Source: an uncultured Sphingomonas sp. (lineage in GTDB: Bacteria > Pseudomonadota > Alphaproteobacteria > Sphingomonadales > Sphingomonadaceae). Taken from it: 35,703 nt of DNA. The first letter of the stretch is position 1, and the number at the start of each line of letters is the position of its first letter. The position numbers and the translations under genes are program-made. The stretch is taken from assembly GCA_913776255.1 (NCBI GenBank), contig CAJYLV010000054.1, positions 1-35,703 on the forward strand. Direction: 5' to 3'. Shown piece after piece: positions 7,394-15,665 of this stretch. The notes beneath the pieces were generated by a model, which saw nothing but the letters and a program-made list of their open reading frames with translations, was not told where the DNA came from and searched no databases.

Positions 7394-8281
7394 ATGAGTG
7401 ATACCCGAGTACCGAGCCGCGTCTTCCCGCGTGCCAAGCAGGATGCCGAGGTCGCCAAGACCAACGTCTCCACCCCGCAGACCGAGAGCCCGGCCTACCG
7501 CCTCGCCTTTCAGGACATGGACTTCCTGCTGCGCGAGGATCTCCGTCCGGTCCGCTTCCAGCTCGAACTGCTCAAGACGCAGCTGATCCTCGAGGAAGCG
7601 CATATCGGCTCGACCTTCGTCTTCTACGGCTCGGCGCGCATCCCGGAGCCGGCCAAGGCGCAGGCGCTGCTCGATCTCGCCACCGACGAAAAGGGCCGGA
7701 AGATCGCGCAGCGGCTGGTCGACAAGAGCAAATATTACGACATGGCGCGCGAGCTGGCGCAGCTGTGCTCGAACTTCCCGCGCGACGAGGCGGGGAAGCG
7801 GCATTTCGTGGTATGTTCGGGCGGCGGTCCGTCGATCATGGAGGCGGCCAATCGCGGTGCGGCCGACGTCCATGCCGAATCGATCGGGCTGAACATCGTC
7901 CTGCCGCACGAACAGGCGCCCAACCCCTACGTCACCCCGGCGCTGTCGACGCAATTCCACTATTTCGCGCTGCGCAAGATGCACTTCCTGCTCCACGCGC
8001 GCGCACTGGCGGCGTTCCCGGGCGGATTCGGGACGTTCGACGAACTGTTCGAGCTGCTGACGCTGATCCAGACCGGCAAGGTCGAGCCGATCCCGGTGCT
8101 GCTGTTCGGGCGCGAATTCTGGGAGCGCGTCATCAATTTCGAAGCGCTGGTCGAGGAAGGCGTGGTGTCGGAGCGCGATCTCGGCATCTTCCGCTATGTC
8201 GAGAGCGCCGCGGAAGGCTGGGCGGTCGTCCAGCAATTCTATCGCGACCGGCAGGCCGCACGCGAGGCGACGGGAAAGTAG
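7394..8281 (+). CDS. LOG family (TIGR00730) Rossmann-fold protein
   Basis: A 295-residue member of the LOG/'lysine decarboxylase-like' family. Characterised members remove ribose 5-phosphate from nucleotide monophosphates, including cytokinin precursors. Seen: FVFYGSARIPEP (76-86), VVCSGGGPSIMEAANRGA (139-156) and the signature PGGFGTFDE (209-217), which holds the catalytic glutamate and the phosphate-binding loop. The protein is of the longer type, with about 70 extra N-terminal residues compared with the plant-like short form. The old name 'lysine decarboxylase' is not meant as a function. Start ATG 7394. Confidence 0.88.
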   Translation: MSDTRVPSRVFPRAKQDAEVAKTNVSTPQTESPAYRLAFQDMDFLLREDLRPVRFQLELLKTQLILEEAHIGSTFVFYGSARIPEPAKAQALLDLATDEKGRKIAQRLVDKSKYYDMARELAQLCSNFPRDEAGKRHFVVCSGGGPSIMEAANRGAADVHAESIGLNIVLPHEQAPNPYVTPALSTQFHYFALRKMHFLLHARALAAFPGGFGTFDELFELLTLIQTGKVEPIPVLLFGREFWERVINFEALVEEGVVSERDLGIFRYVESAAEGWAVVQQFYRDRQAAREATGK

Positions 8282-8288
8282 ATCTTCC

Positions 8289-8374
8289 CGTCGCCCCGGA
8301 CCTGATCCGGGGCCCCGCTTCTTCTTGGCGACCGACGCAAGAAGCGGGATCCCGGATCAGGTCCGGGATGACGG
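8289..8374. repeat. Inverted intergenic repeat (sphingomonad type)
   Basis: CGTCGCCCCGGACCTGATCC, running into GGGGCCCCGCTTCTT, faces AAGAAGCGGGATCCCGG, then ATCAGGTCCGGGATGACGG. Arms of about 36 bases pair almost perfectly around a short centre. It lies just after the LOG gene stop, between convergent genes, where it can serve as a two-way transcript end. Related half-elements occur at 15497-15600. Confidence 0.85.
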
Positions 8375-8382
8375 ACGTACCG

Positions 8383-8769
8383 CTACGCCGCCCTTGGCGC
8401 GTAGACGATCTCGGCCGGCTCGCGTTGCGGCAGCGGCGGCATGCCGAGCCGGCGCATGTCCACCGCGGTCAACCGGTTGAGCACCACCGTGCCGAGGCGA
8501 CGGTCGCGCGTCTCGATCAGCACGCCGCCGTCGATCAGTCGCAGCATCGGCCAGTGGACGCGCCGCGCGCGGACCCGCGAGCCGCGCGCGATGACCAGCG
8601 CGAGCTGCCCCTCGCCGTCGATCGTCAGTGCGGCGCGGCCGTCGTCACCGATCGCGGCATCGAACGCCGCGAAGCCGGGCAACGCCTCCGCCACCGCCGC
8701 GATGGCTTCGTCGACGGTGTGAATCAGCCGCTCGCCTCGGCCGAAGCCGAGCAGCCCCCCCAGCCGCAC
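8383..8769 (-). CDS. Conserved hypothetical protein, 128 aa
   Basis: Not recognised. The protein is mixed alpha/beta by its pattern, without membrane segments or a signal peptide. The middle, HTVDEAIAAVAEALPGFAAF then DDGRAALTIDGEGQLALVIARG, and the stretch IDGGVLIETRDRRLGTVVLNRL alternate hydrophobic and polar residues as in a small beta-barrel or roll. The start is a GTG five bases after the stop of the sulfurtransferase gene, so it probably ends the recQ unit. The frame is supported by this tight packing and by GC-rich third positions; there is no strong ribosome site. Confidence 0.62.
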   Translation of the reverse strand: MRLGGLLGFGRGERLIHTVDEAIAAVAEALPGFAAFDAAIGDDGRAALTIDGEGQLALVIARGSRVRARRVHWPMLRLIDGGVLIETRDRRLGTVVLNRLTAVDMRRLGMPPLPQREPAEIVYAPRAA

Positions 8770-8774
8770 CGATG

Positions 8775-9203
8775 TCAGCCCGCGTGCGCCACCGCGTCCA
8801 GCGCGGGGCGCAATCCGCGAAGGTCATAGCCGGCCTGCGCGGCCTTGCCGGTCAGGGTGTCGGCATCGTCGCCCTGCGCGGCGCGCGCCAGCGCCCAGAG
8901 GTTGCACGACCGCGTGCCCGAGCGGCAATAGGCCAATACCGGGCCATCCGCCGCCGCCAGCGCGTCGCGCATCGCGTCGACCTGCGGGCGCGAGAAGCCG
9001 GCATGCGTGATCGGGATCGCGGTATAGGCGAGACCCGCCGCTTCGGCCGCGACGCGGATCGCGTCGCCGTCGGGCTGGCCGGGCTCCTCGCCGTCGGGAC
9101 GGTTGTTGACGATCGCGACATAGCCGGCGGCGGCGATCGCGGGAACATCGTCGGGGGTGATCTGCGGAGCGACCGCGATCGTCGGATCGAGAGGGCGAAG
9201 CAT
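8775..9203 (-). CDS. TIGR01244 family sulfur transferase (DUF442)
   Basis: A 142-residue member of the DUF442/TIGR01244 family, related to dual-specificity phosphatases and found alone or fused to persulfide dioxygenase/beta-lactamase-like domains. Seen: IAVAPQITPDDVPAIAAAGY, IVNNRPDGEEPGQP and the active loop CRSGTRS (Cys93-Ser99), the Cx5R signature with the nucleophilic cysteine. Members are linked to sulfide and persulfide handling. I chose ATG 9203 since the family starts close to this 'lRPL.p.iavapQ' strand and a GGAAG lies before it. The frame opens earlier, at an ATG at 9248 that overlaps the recQ stop (TGATG), so a longer, coupled form is possible. Confidence 0.83.
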   Translation of the reverse strand: MLRPLDPTIAVAPQITPDDVPAIAAAGYVAIVNNRPDGEEPGQPDGDAIRVAAEAAGLAYTAIPITHAGFSRPQVDAMRDALAAADGPVLAYCRSGTRSCNLWALARAAQGDDADTLTGKAAQAGYDLRGLRPALDAVAHAG

Positions 9204-9247
9204 CGCGCTTCCGTAGCGAAACAGGCGCCGGTCGTCAGCCGGAAACA

Positions 9248-11017
9248 TCACCCATGCGCGCGTACCGTATCGAGAAACGCCTGTCCGTAGGCGTCGAGCT
9301 TGCGCTGCCCGACCCCGGCGATCCGCCCGAGCGCGGCAAGCGATGCGGGGCGCAGCGCCGCCATCTCGCGCAGCGCCGAGTCGTGGAAGATCACGTACGG
9401 CGGCACGCCCGCCTCCTTGGCCAGTTCACGGCGCGTGGCGCGCAATGCCTCGAACAGCGGATCGTCGACCGGATTGTCCGCCGCCCCTGCCCCGCGCCGC
9501 CGCCGTTCGCGCCTGGGCGGCTCGACCAGCGCCAGCGTCGCCTCGCCTTTCAGCAGCGCGCGCGCCGCCGGGCCGAACTCGAGCCCGCCGTGCGGATTGG
9601 TGCGCAACGCGTCCTTGAGCAGCAAGGCGCGCCCGACCGGCTTGAGCATCGCCGTCTCTGTGCCGTCGACGATGCTCCACACCGACAGCGCCTCATGCCC
9701 GTTCATCAGGCTGCGCTCGCTCGACTTTCCGGTCAGCACCTCCTCGATATAGGTCGCGCCGAACATCTGCCCGGTGCGGAACACCGCCGACAGATATTTG
9801 CGCGCCGTCTCGGTCGCGTCGATCGCCGCGGGGGGCGACAGGCAATTGTCGCAATTGCCGCACGTCTCGGGCGGGTGTTCGCCGAAATGCCGCAGCAGGA
9901 TCGCGCGGCGGCATCCAGCCGTCTCGACCAACGCGCCCAGCGCCGCCAGCCGCTGGCGCTCACCGGGCTGGCGATGCTCCTCGACCTCGCCGATCCGCTG
10001 CCGGGCGCGCGCGAAATCCTCGGCACCCCAGAACAGATGCGCGACCGCCGGATCACCGTCGCGCCCGGCGCGGCCGGTCTCCTGATAATAGGCCTCGATC
10101 GACTTCGGTAGCCCGGCGTGCGCGACGAAGCGGACGTCTGGCTTGTCGATCCCCATCCCGAACGCGACCGTCGCGCACATCACCATGTCCTCGGAGGCGA
10201 CGAAATCGGCCTGGTTCCGCGCGCGCACCGCCGGATCGAGCCCGGCGTGGTACGCGCGCACCGGGCGACCGGTGATCTGCGTCAGCTGCGCGGCCATCTT
10301 CTCGGTCGCGGCGCGGGTCTGGACATAGACGATGCCGGGGCCGGGCGTGTCGCGCACGACGTCGGCGATCTGGCGGGTGCTGTTGTCCTTGGGACGGATC
10401 GTATAACGAATGTTCGGCCGGTCGAACCCGGCGACGATCATCCCCTCGTGCGGAATGCCGAGCTGTTCGAGGATGTCGGCGCGGGTATGCGCGTCGGCGG
10501 TGGCGGTCAGCGCGAGCCGCGGCACGTCCGCGAACGTGTCGAGCAGCGGGCGCAGCAAGCGATAGTCGGGGCGGAAGTCGTGCCCCCATTCGCTGACGCA
10601 ATGCGCCTCGTCGATCGCGAACAGCGCCGGGCGGCCGCGCGTCAGCAGGTCGCGGAAGTCAGGCGTGGAGGCACGCTCGGGCGCGACGTACAAAAGGTCC
10701 AGCTCGCCATCGAGATAGCGCCCGCGCGTCTCGGCCTTGTTCTCGTCGACGCTGGTCAGCGTCGCGGCGCGCAGGCCGACCGCGGTCGCGGCGCGCAACT
10801 GGTCGTGCATCAGCGCGATCAGCGGGCTGACGACGACGCAGGTCCCCTCCAGCATCGCCGAGGGCAATTGGTAGCAGAGCGACTTGCCCGCGCCGGTCGG
10901 CATCACCGCGAGCGTCCGCTCACCGGCGAGCACACGCGTCACCACCTGCTCCTGCACGCCGCGGAACGCAGGAAAGCCGAAGATGCGGTGGAGGTCGGGA
11001 AGCGGATCGCGCGCCAT
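9248..11017 (-). CDS. recQ: ATP-dependent DNA helicase RecQ
   Basis: A 589-residue superfamily 2 3'-5' helicase of recombination and fork repair. Seen: N-terminal IFGFPAFRGVQEQVV (Q-motif region), Walker A TGAGKS (41-46), DEAH (136-139) within FAIDEAHCVSEWGHDFRPDY with the aromatic-rich loop, the helicase C block with HAGL and QETGRAGRDG, the RQC zinc cysteines ending in CGNCDNC, a winged-helix region and a C-terminal HRDC domain (ALRATRRELAKEAGVPPYVIF onward). ATG 11017 fits the usual RecQ start; the frame is open to 11104 but the extra residues are arginine-rich and not family-like. The stop overlaps the next gene (TGATG). Confidence 0.95.
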   Translation of the reverse strand: MARDPLPDLHRIFGFPAFRGVQEQVVTRVLAGERTLAVMPTGAGKSLCYQLPSAMLEGTCVVVSPLIALMHDQLRAATAVGLRAATLTSVDENKAETRGRYLDGELDLLYVAPERASTPDFRDLLTRGRPALFAIDEAHCVSEWGHDFRPDYRLLRPLLDTFADVPRLALTATADAHTRADILEQLGIPHEGMIVAGFDRPNIRYTIRPKDNSTRQIADVVRDTPGPGIVYVQTRAATEKMAAQLTQITGRPVRAYHAGLDPAVRARNQADFVASEDMVMCATVAFGMGIDKPDVRFVAHAGLPKSIEAYYQETGRAGRDGDPAVAHLFWGAEDFARARQRIGEVEEHRQPGERQRLAALGALVETAGCRRAILLRHFGEHPPETCGNCDNCLSPPAAIDATETARKYLSAVFRTGQMFGATYIEEVLTGKSSERSLMNGHEALSVWSIVDGTETAMLKPVGRALLLKDALRTNPHGGLEFGPAARALLKGEATLALVEPPRRERRRRGAGAADNPVDDPLFEALRATRRELAKEAGVPPYVIFHDSALREMAALRPASLAALGRIAGVGQRKLDAYGQAFLDTVRAHG

Positions 11018-11124
11018 GTGCACCGGCGCACCTAGGCGCGCCGGGCCGCTTCCGCAACCGCGGCGGGAACGGCGAGCCGCGCTGACGCGTAGAGCGCGGA
11101 TCACTGACCTGCCGAAAGATCGCG

Positions 11125-11295
11125 ATGCGCGTGCGCCCCAATCTCGCCCTGTTCACCTTCGCGGCGGCGACCGCGCTGTCGGCGTGCGAGCGCCACGCCC
11201 CTGACACTGAGGGGCAGGCCGACAAGCCGCGCCCGATCGCGCCCGCCGCCAAGGGCATCGACGCCCCGCCCGAGCTGCCGGCGGCAGCGCGATGA
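11125..11295 (+). CDS. Small lipoprotein, 56 aa
   Basis: A short gene easily missed. It encodes MRVRPNLALFTFAAATALSAC, a lipoprotein signal with the lipobox LSAC and Cys21, followed by a 35-residue proline- and alanine-rich tail (for example RPIAPAAKGIDAPPELPAA). It would be anchored in the envelope. Its TGA overlaps the ATG of the acetyltransferase gene (ATGA at 11292), and the upstream region is shared with the divergent recQ. A GAAAGATCG stretch lies just before the start. Function unknown. The signal, the four-base overlap and the GC-rich third positions support it as real. Confidence 0.72.
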   Translation: MRVRPNLALFTFAAATALSACERHAPDTEGQADKPRPIAPAAKGIDAPPELPAAAR

Positions 11296-11570
11296 GCGTC
11301 GAGCGGGTCACGGACCAGCGCTCCGAGCAGGAGTTCACGCTGGAAGTGGAGGCCCAGCGCGCGGTCGCGGCCTATCAGCTCGAAGGCGACACGATCGTTT
11401 TCACGCACACCGTCGTCCCGCCCGAGATCGAGGGACGCGGGGTCGGCACGAAGCTGATCCGCGGCGCGCTCGACATCGTCCGCGACCGCGGGCTGAAGGT
11501 GGTGCCGCAATGCCCGTTCGTGCGGGCGTATATCGAGAAACATCCCGAGACGCGGGACTTGCTGGCTTAG
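11292..11570 (+). CDS. Small GNAT-family N-acetyltransferase
   Basis: A 92-residue GNAT of the short COG2388/NATD1-like type. Seen: AAYQLEGDTIVFTHTVVPPEIEGRGVGTKLIRGALD, where GRGVGTK is the acetyl-CoA pyrophosphate loop, and the ending VVPQCPFVRAYIEKHPE, which is characteristic of this subfamily. The natural substrate is unknown for most members. The start overlaps the lipoprotein stop by four bases, so the two are probably co-translated. Confidence 0.88.
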   Translation: MSVERVTDQRSEQEFTLEVEAQRAVAAYQLEGDTIVFTHTVVPPEIEGRGVGTKLIRGALDIVRDRGLKVVPQCPFVRAYIEKHPETRDLLA

Positions 11571-11574
11571 GCCT

Positions 11575-11681
11575 TTGTACCCCGGCGAAAGCCGGGGCCC
11601 AGTTTCGGACCGATTGTAATGGCGCGCCGTGCTCCGTTACTTCGGCCTTCCAAACTGGGCCCCGGCCTCCGCCGGGGTACA
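11575..11681. repeat. Inverted intergenic repeat after the acetyltransferase gene
   Basis: GTACCCCGGCGAAAGCCGGG, continuing into GCCCAGTTT (11577-11605), pairs with AAACTGGGCCCCGGC, then CTCCGCCGGGGTAC (11652-11680). Each arm also contains its own hairpin (CCCCGGC around GAAA, with GCCGGGG). It lies between two convergent genes, the acetyltransferase and the M3 peptidase, and probably closes both transcripts. Confidence 0.85.
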
Positions 11682-11693
11682 GAGGGTCGCGCG

Positions 11694-13850
11694 TCACTCC
11701 GCCGCGACGCGGCTCCCGTCGGCGTTCAGCCCCAGATCGTGGAGCAGCGGCCCCACCTCCGGATCCTTGCCGTTGAAGGCGCGGAACATCGGCGCATAAT
11801 CCTCGGTGTGCCCCTTCGAGAGGATCATGTCACGGAAGCGCTGCCCGTTGGCGCGCGTCAGCCCGCCATGATTCTCGAACCACGCATAGGCATTGGCGTC
11901 GAGCATCTTGGTCCATTGATAGGCGTAATAGCCGGCCGAATAGCCATTGCCCCAGATGTGGAGGAAATAGCTCGACCGGTAGCGCGGCGGCACGTCGTCG
12001 GTGTCGAGCCCGGTCGCGGCGAGCGCCTTGGCCTCGAACGTGTCGACGTCCTGCCGTCCGGCGCTGGCGGGCAGCGAGTGCCAGCTCATGTCGAGCTCCG
12101 CCGCCGCCAGCGCCTGGCCGAAGCTGCTGCCGGTGTTGAAGGTCGCGGCGCGCTTGATCTTGGCGACCAGCGCGGGCGGGATCACCTGTCCCTGACGGTT
12201 GACCGCGTAATGCGGCAGCACCTTGGGATCGAGCGCCCAATGCTCGTTGAACTGCGACGGGAACTCGACGAAGTCGCGCGCGGTGTTGGTGCCCGACACC
12301 GACGGATAGGTCTGGTTCGCGAACAGCCCGTGCAGCGCATGGCCGAACTCGTGGAACATCGTCGTCACGTCGTCGAAGGTGATCAGCGCCGGCTGACCCG
12401 CCGCCGGCTTGGTGAAATTGCCGACGTTGTAGATCACCGGCTTGGTGCCGAGCAGCTTCGACTGGTTGACGAAGTTCGACATCCACGCGCCACCGTTCTT
12501 GTTGTCGCGCTTCCAGTAATCGAAATACATCAGTCCGATCGGCGTGCCGTTCTCCTCCGAAACCTCATAGACCATCACGTCGGGCTGATAGACGGGGATG
12601 TCTGTACGGCGCTTGAAGGTGATGCCGTACAGCTGGTTGGCGGCATAGAAGACGCCGTCGGTCAGCACCTTGTTGATCTCGAAATACGGCTTCAGCTCGT
12701 CCTGGTTCAGGTCGTACTTCGCTTTGCGCAGCTTCTCCGAATAGAGATCCCAGTCCCATGGCTTGAGCTGGAAATCGCCGCCCTCGGCCTTGATCTGCTG
12801 CTGCAATTCGGCGGCCTCGCGGCGCTGCTCGGCGCCGACCGGCTTGCCGAGCTGCTGCATGAAGCCGAGCGCGGTGGTCGGGTTCTTGGCCATCTGGTCG
12901 GACAGCACGTAATCGGCCCAGGTCGCGAAGCCGAGCAGCTTAGCCTTCTGCGCGCGCAGCTCGGCGAGCTGGCTGATCGTCGCGCGCGTGTCGTTGGCAT
13001 CGCCCTTTTCGGCGCGCGTCCAGCTGGCGTTGAACAGCGCCTCGCGCGTCGCGCGGTCGGTCAGCGCGGCGAGCGCCGGCTGCTCGGTGGTGTTCTGGAG
13101 CTTCAGGACGTACTTGCCCGTCAGCCCGCGCTCCTTGGCGGCATCGGCGGCGGCGGCGATCTCCGCCTCCGACAGCCCGGCCAGCTTGGCGCGGTCGTCG
13201 ACGACCAGTGCGCCGGCCTTGGCGGCGGCGAGCAGCTTCTGCTGGAAGGCGGTCTCCAATGTCGACAGCTGCGCATTGAGCGCGCTCAGCTTGGTCTTGT
13301 CGGCGGGCGAGAGCTTCGCACCGGCGCGGACCATATTCTCATAGGTCAGCGTCAGCACCTGCAATTGCTCGGGCGTCAGCTTCAGCGTTTGGCGCGCGTC
13401 ATACAGCGTGCGGACGCGCGCGAAGAGCTGCGGGTTGAGCTGGATCGCGTCCTGATGCGCCGCGAACTTGGGCGCGAGCACTTCCTGCGTCTTCTGGAGC
13501 ACGTCATTGGTGTTCGCGCCGTTGACGCCGTAGAAGGCGAGCGCAGCACGCTCCAGCAGCCGGCCCGAGCGCTCCAGCGCGGCGATCGTATTGTCGAACG
13601 TCGGCATCGACCGCACGCGAACGATGTTGTTCACCTCGGCGAGCTGCGCGGCCATCCCGGCCTCGAGCGCCGGCTGATAGTCGGTGTCCTTGATCCGGTC
13701 AAACGGCGGCGCCTCGAACGGCAGCGTGCTCGGCTTGGCGAAGGGGTTGCTCGCGGGCAGCGGCGCGGCGGTTTGCGCGGCGGCGGCGAACGGCACGGCG
13801 GCAGCGGTCGTCATCGCCGTCAACAGGACGGCAGCGAAAGAGAGACGCAT
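11694..13850 (-). CDS. M3 family zinc metallopeptidase (dipeptidyl carboxypeptidase-like)
   Basis: A 718-residue exported oligopeptidase of the M3 (thimet/Dcp) family, which cuts short peptides inside a deep channel. Seen: signal peptide MRLSFAAVLLTAMTTAAAV with cleavage near AAA-QT, long helical N-terminal half, the zinc site His500-Glu501-x-x-His504 (HEFGH) and the third ligand Glu529 in DFVEFPSQ. The C-terminal lid GYSAGYYAYQWTKMLDANAY is typical of Dcp. ATG 13850 follows GAGGAG at good spacing; the upstream in-frame extension is not supported. The signal peptide suggests a periplasmic form, like the Dcp-type proteins of other sphingomonads. Confidence 0.93.
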   Translation of the reverse strand: MRLSFAAVLLTAMTTAAAVPFAAAAQTAAPLPASNPFAKPSTLPFEAPPFDRIKDTDYQPALEAGMAAQLAEVNNIVRVRSMPTFDNTIAALERSGRLLERAALAFYGVNGANTNDVLQKTQEVLAPKFAAHQDAIQLNPQLFARVRTLYDARQTLKLTPEQLQVLTLTYENMVRAGAKLSPADKTKLSALNAQLSTLETAFQQKLLAAAKAGALVVDDRAKLAGLSEAEIAAAADAAKERGLTGKYVLKLQNTTEQPALAALTDRATREALFNASWTRAEKGDANDTRATISQLAELRAQKAKLLGFATWADYVLSDQMAKNPTTALGFMQQLGKPVGAEQRREAAELQQQIKAEGGDFQLKPWDWDLYSEKLRKAKYDLNQDELKPYFEINKVLTDGVFYAANQLYGITFKRRTDIPVYQPDVMVYEVSEENGTPIGLMYFDYWKRDNKNGGAWMSNFVNQSKLLGTKPVIYNVGNFTKPAAGQPALITFDDVTTMFHEFGHALHGLFANQTYPSVSGTNTARDFVEFPSQFNEHWALDPKVLPHYAVNRQGQVIPPALVAKIKRAATFNTGSSFGQALAAAELDMSWHSLPASAGRQDVDTFEAKALAATGLDTDDVPPRYRSSYFLHIWGNGYSAGYYAYQWTKMLDANAYAWFENHGGLTRANGQRFRDMILSKGHTEDYAPMFRAFNGKDPEVGPLLHDLGLNADGSRVAAE

Positions 13851-13935
13851 CGGAACTCCTCGGGAACAAGACCTGCGCGCGGTGATGCACCCGCGCGCAG
13901 GTTGGGGCAAGATGGCTGCCCCGTATCCCGGGATA

Positions 13936-14118
13936 TCAGATCGCGTCCTTCACCTTCTTGCCGGCGACGACGCCCAGCACGAGGAAGATCAGGAACAGCG
14001 CGAGCGCGATGAAGAACAGGATCTTGGCGATGCCGACGAACGCGCCGCCGATCCCGCCGAAGCCGAGCGCGCCGAGCACGAGCCCGGCGATGAGGAAGAT
14101 GACGGCGAGTTTCAGCAT
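13936..14118 (-). CDS. DUF1328 small membrane protein
   Basis: A 60-residue protein with two membrane helices: [20 protein letters not shown] and [20 protein letters not shown], joined by [12 protein letters not shown] and ending in a short basic tail. This is the DUF1328 (YtjA-like) family, often found near stress genes in proteobacteria; function unknown. The ATG follows GGAGA. It lies 31 bases downstream of dps on the same strand, in keeping with a stress-linked unit. Confidence 0.87.
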   Translation of the reverse strand: MLKLAVIFLIAGLVLGALGFGGIGGAFVGIAKILFFIALALFLIFLVLGVVAGKKVKDAI

Positions 14119-14149
14119 GACGGGTCTCCGTGTCGATCGTGGGCGGCGA

Positions 14150-14647
14150 TCAGCCCTTGCGGCTGGCCTCGAACAGGAACCAGGCGCGCTCCTCGGCCTG
14201 ATCGGTCCATTCGTCGACGATCCCGCTGGTGGCGTTGTCGCGGGCATCCTCCGACGCCTGCTTCACGTCGCGGAAGCGCTCGACGAGCGTCAGATTGTCG
14301 TCGCGCAGCTCGGCGAGCATCTCGTCGGCGGGGACGAAGTCGCGGTCGTTGTCCCTGATCGACTGGCGGCGCGAGATGTCGCCGATCGACCGCAGCGTGG
14401 TGCCGCCGATCTTGCGGACGCGCTCGGCGATCGCGTCGGTGACGCCGAGAATCTGCGCGGCCTGGTCGTCGAGCAGCAGGTGATAGTCGCGGAAGTGCGG
14501 CCCGCTGACGTGCCAGTGGAAGTTCTTGGTCTTGAGATACAGCGCATAGCTGTCCGCCAGCGCCGCGTTCAGCGCGTCGGCGACGGTGCGCGTGTCATTG
14601 CGCGCCAGATCGGTCGGCGTGTCGAGGGCAGGATTGATGTCGGTCAC
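14150..14647 (-). CDS. dps: Dps ferritin-like DNA-protection protein
   Basis: A 165-residue Dps, a twelve-subunit shell that oxidises iron with peroxide and shields DNA in stationary phase. All ferroxidase ligands of the family are in place: His44 in NFHWHVSG, His56 and Asp60 in [10 protein letters not shown], Asp71 and Glu75 in VTDAIAERV. The ending [20 protein letters not shown] is typical. There is no long lysine-rich N-terminal tail, so DNA binding may be weak or use another surface. It is flanked by DUF1328 and a 91-residue unknown on the same strand. Confidence 0.95.
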   Translation of the reverse strand: MTDINPALDTPTDLARNDTRTVADALNAALADSYALYLKTKNFHWHVSGPHFRDYHLLLDDQAAQILGVTDAIAERVRKIGGTTLRSIGDISRRQSIRDNDRDFVPADEMLAELRDDNLTLVERFRDVKQASEDARDNATSGIVDEWTDQAEERAWFLFEASRKG

Positions 14648-14722
14648 GGTTCGCTCCGTACGGATCGGGTGTCGGAGGCGAAACGATCGGCTATGGGTTT
14701 GGCTCCCGGCCAGGCGAGCCGC

Positions 14723-14998
14723 TCAGGCGGCGCGGCGTGGCGCCTCCGCCCGGTCGGTGACGACCGCCTGCCCGAGCAGCTGCAGCAGGCGATGCACGGG
14801 CACGCCGCGCTCGCCGCGCGCCAGCGCGAGCCGCAGCTGGTTCGCCGCGTCGACCGCGGCGGGCAGATGATGATGCCGCGCCAGCTCGTGGATCCGCTCG
14901 ATGTCGGGCGCGAGTCGCGACGGACCGGCCCGCCACTCGATCGCGGCGATTCGCCGGGTCAGCTCGGCGCGGGCGGTGATGATATCGTCGTTGCTCAT
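14723..14998 (-). CDS. Conserved hypothetical protein, 91 aa
   Basis: Not recognised. A soluble, helix-rich protein: MSNDDIITARAELTRRIAAIEWR, then PDIERIHELARHHHLPAAVDAANQLRLALARGE, then VHRLLQLLGQAVV. It contains a His-His-His patch. The ATG at 14998 follows a perfect AGGAG, which decides the start within a longer open frame. It is 75 bases upstream of dps on the same strand, so co-expression with dps is possible. The regular helix pattern and ribosome site support it as a gene. Confidence 0.7.
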   Translation of the reverse strand: MSNDDIITARAELTRRIAAIEWRAGPSRLAPDIERIHELARHHHLPAAVDAANQLRLALARGERGVPVHRLLQLLGQAVVTDRAEAPRRAA

Positions 14999-15160
14999 GA
15001 CGGCTATCTCCTCTTGCCTCCCTTGTAGCGGCGCGCGCGTTACCGAGGGCTTAACCGCGCCGATACTTGACTCCGCGCGCCACATGCGCCAAGCGCCCCA
15101 GCCTGACGCGGCGGAGGAGCCTTCGCCGCATTTTTCGTTTTCATTCGCTAGGAACTGGTC

Positions 15161-15328
15161 ATGGCAAAGCCGACCACCGTCAAGATCAAGCTCGTCAGCT
15201 CGGCCGACACCGGCTTCTTCTACGTCACCAAGAAGAACCCGCGCACCAAGACCGAGAAGCTCAGCTTCAACAAGTACGATCCTGTCGTGCGCAAGCACGT
15301 CGAGTTCAAGGAAGCCAAGATCAAGTGA
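15161..15328 (+). CDS. rpmG: 50S ribosomal protein L33
   Basis: A 55-residue protein, [20 protein letters not shown] and then [20 protein letters not shown], with the usual L33 ending [15 protein letters not shown]. It belongs to the proteobacterial form without the four zinc cysteines, so no zinc is bound. An AGGAA lies before the ATG. It is single and divergent from the 91-residue gene, with two hairpins behind it. Too short for ordinary gene finders at high cutoffs but unmistakable. Confidence 0.96.
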   Translation: MAKPTTVKIKLVSSADTGFFYVTKKNPRTKTEKLSFNKYDPVVRKHVEFKEAKIK

Positions 15329-15329
15329 T

Positions 15330-15355
15330 CGAACGAATCGCGTAGCGATCGTTCG
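15330..15355 (+). other. Hairpin overlapping the rpmG stop region
   Basis: CGAACGA, a bulged A, TCGC, the loop GTA, then GCGA and TCGTTCG form an eleven-pair hairpin starting two bases after the rpmG stop codon. It has no T-run, so it is more likely a 3'-end stabilising structure than a complete terminator. Confidence 0.6.
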
Positions 15356-15600
15356 GTCATCCCGGCGAAGGCCGGGGTCCGGAACCGCACGCGATCCGTC
15401 TCTGACTTGCTTCCCGAAAGCCGCCCGCGCGCTGCGCTGGCGGCTTTTCCGCGTGGCGCGTCTGGGCGGATCGACGTGCAGCGAGCCCCCTCCACCGTCA
15501 TCCCGGACCCTTCGACAAGCTCAGGAGAGCCTTGATCCAGGATCCCACTTTTGCTGCGACGGCCAAAGAAGCGGGGCCCCGGATCAAGTCCGGGGCGACG
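15356..15600. repeat. Intergenic stretch with several repeat elements
   Basis: This part of the 337-base gap between rpmG and divK holds GTCATCCCGGCGAAGGCCGG (15356 on), a half-copy of the repeat at 11577. A larger inverted element runs from 15497 to 15600 (GTCATCCCGGAC ... GTCCGGGGCGAC), with CCTTCGACAAGCTCAGGAGA inserted, itself a common sphingomonad repeat core. No gene is seen in it. Confidence 0.75.
15416..15448 (+). terminator. Intrinsic terminator-like hairpin after rpmG
   Basis: GAAAGCCGCC, a 13-base GC-rich loop, then GGCGGCTTTTC. The nine-pair stem is followed by TTTT on the plus strand, fitting the end of the rpmG transcript about 90 bases after the stop codon. The symmetric A-run on the other side means that it could also act on leftward transcripts. 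Confidence 0.6.
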
Positions 15601-15665
15601 AACGAAGGAGGCTAACGGTCATCAATTGGCCGGTCAGCCATGAGAATAGCGAATGTCGGTCGCCC

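Noticed and set aside
10118..11035. Open frame opposite recQ
   Set aside because: Antisense to complete helicase motifs.
11619..14012. 797-codon open frame opposite the M3 peptidase
   Set aside because: The minus strand has a clear M3 peptidase with HEFGH and a ribosome site. The plus frame is an antisense artefact.
15060..15100. TTGACT as an rpmG promoter
   Set aside because: The -10 at 17 bases (CAAGCG) is not convincing.
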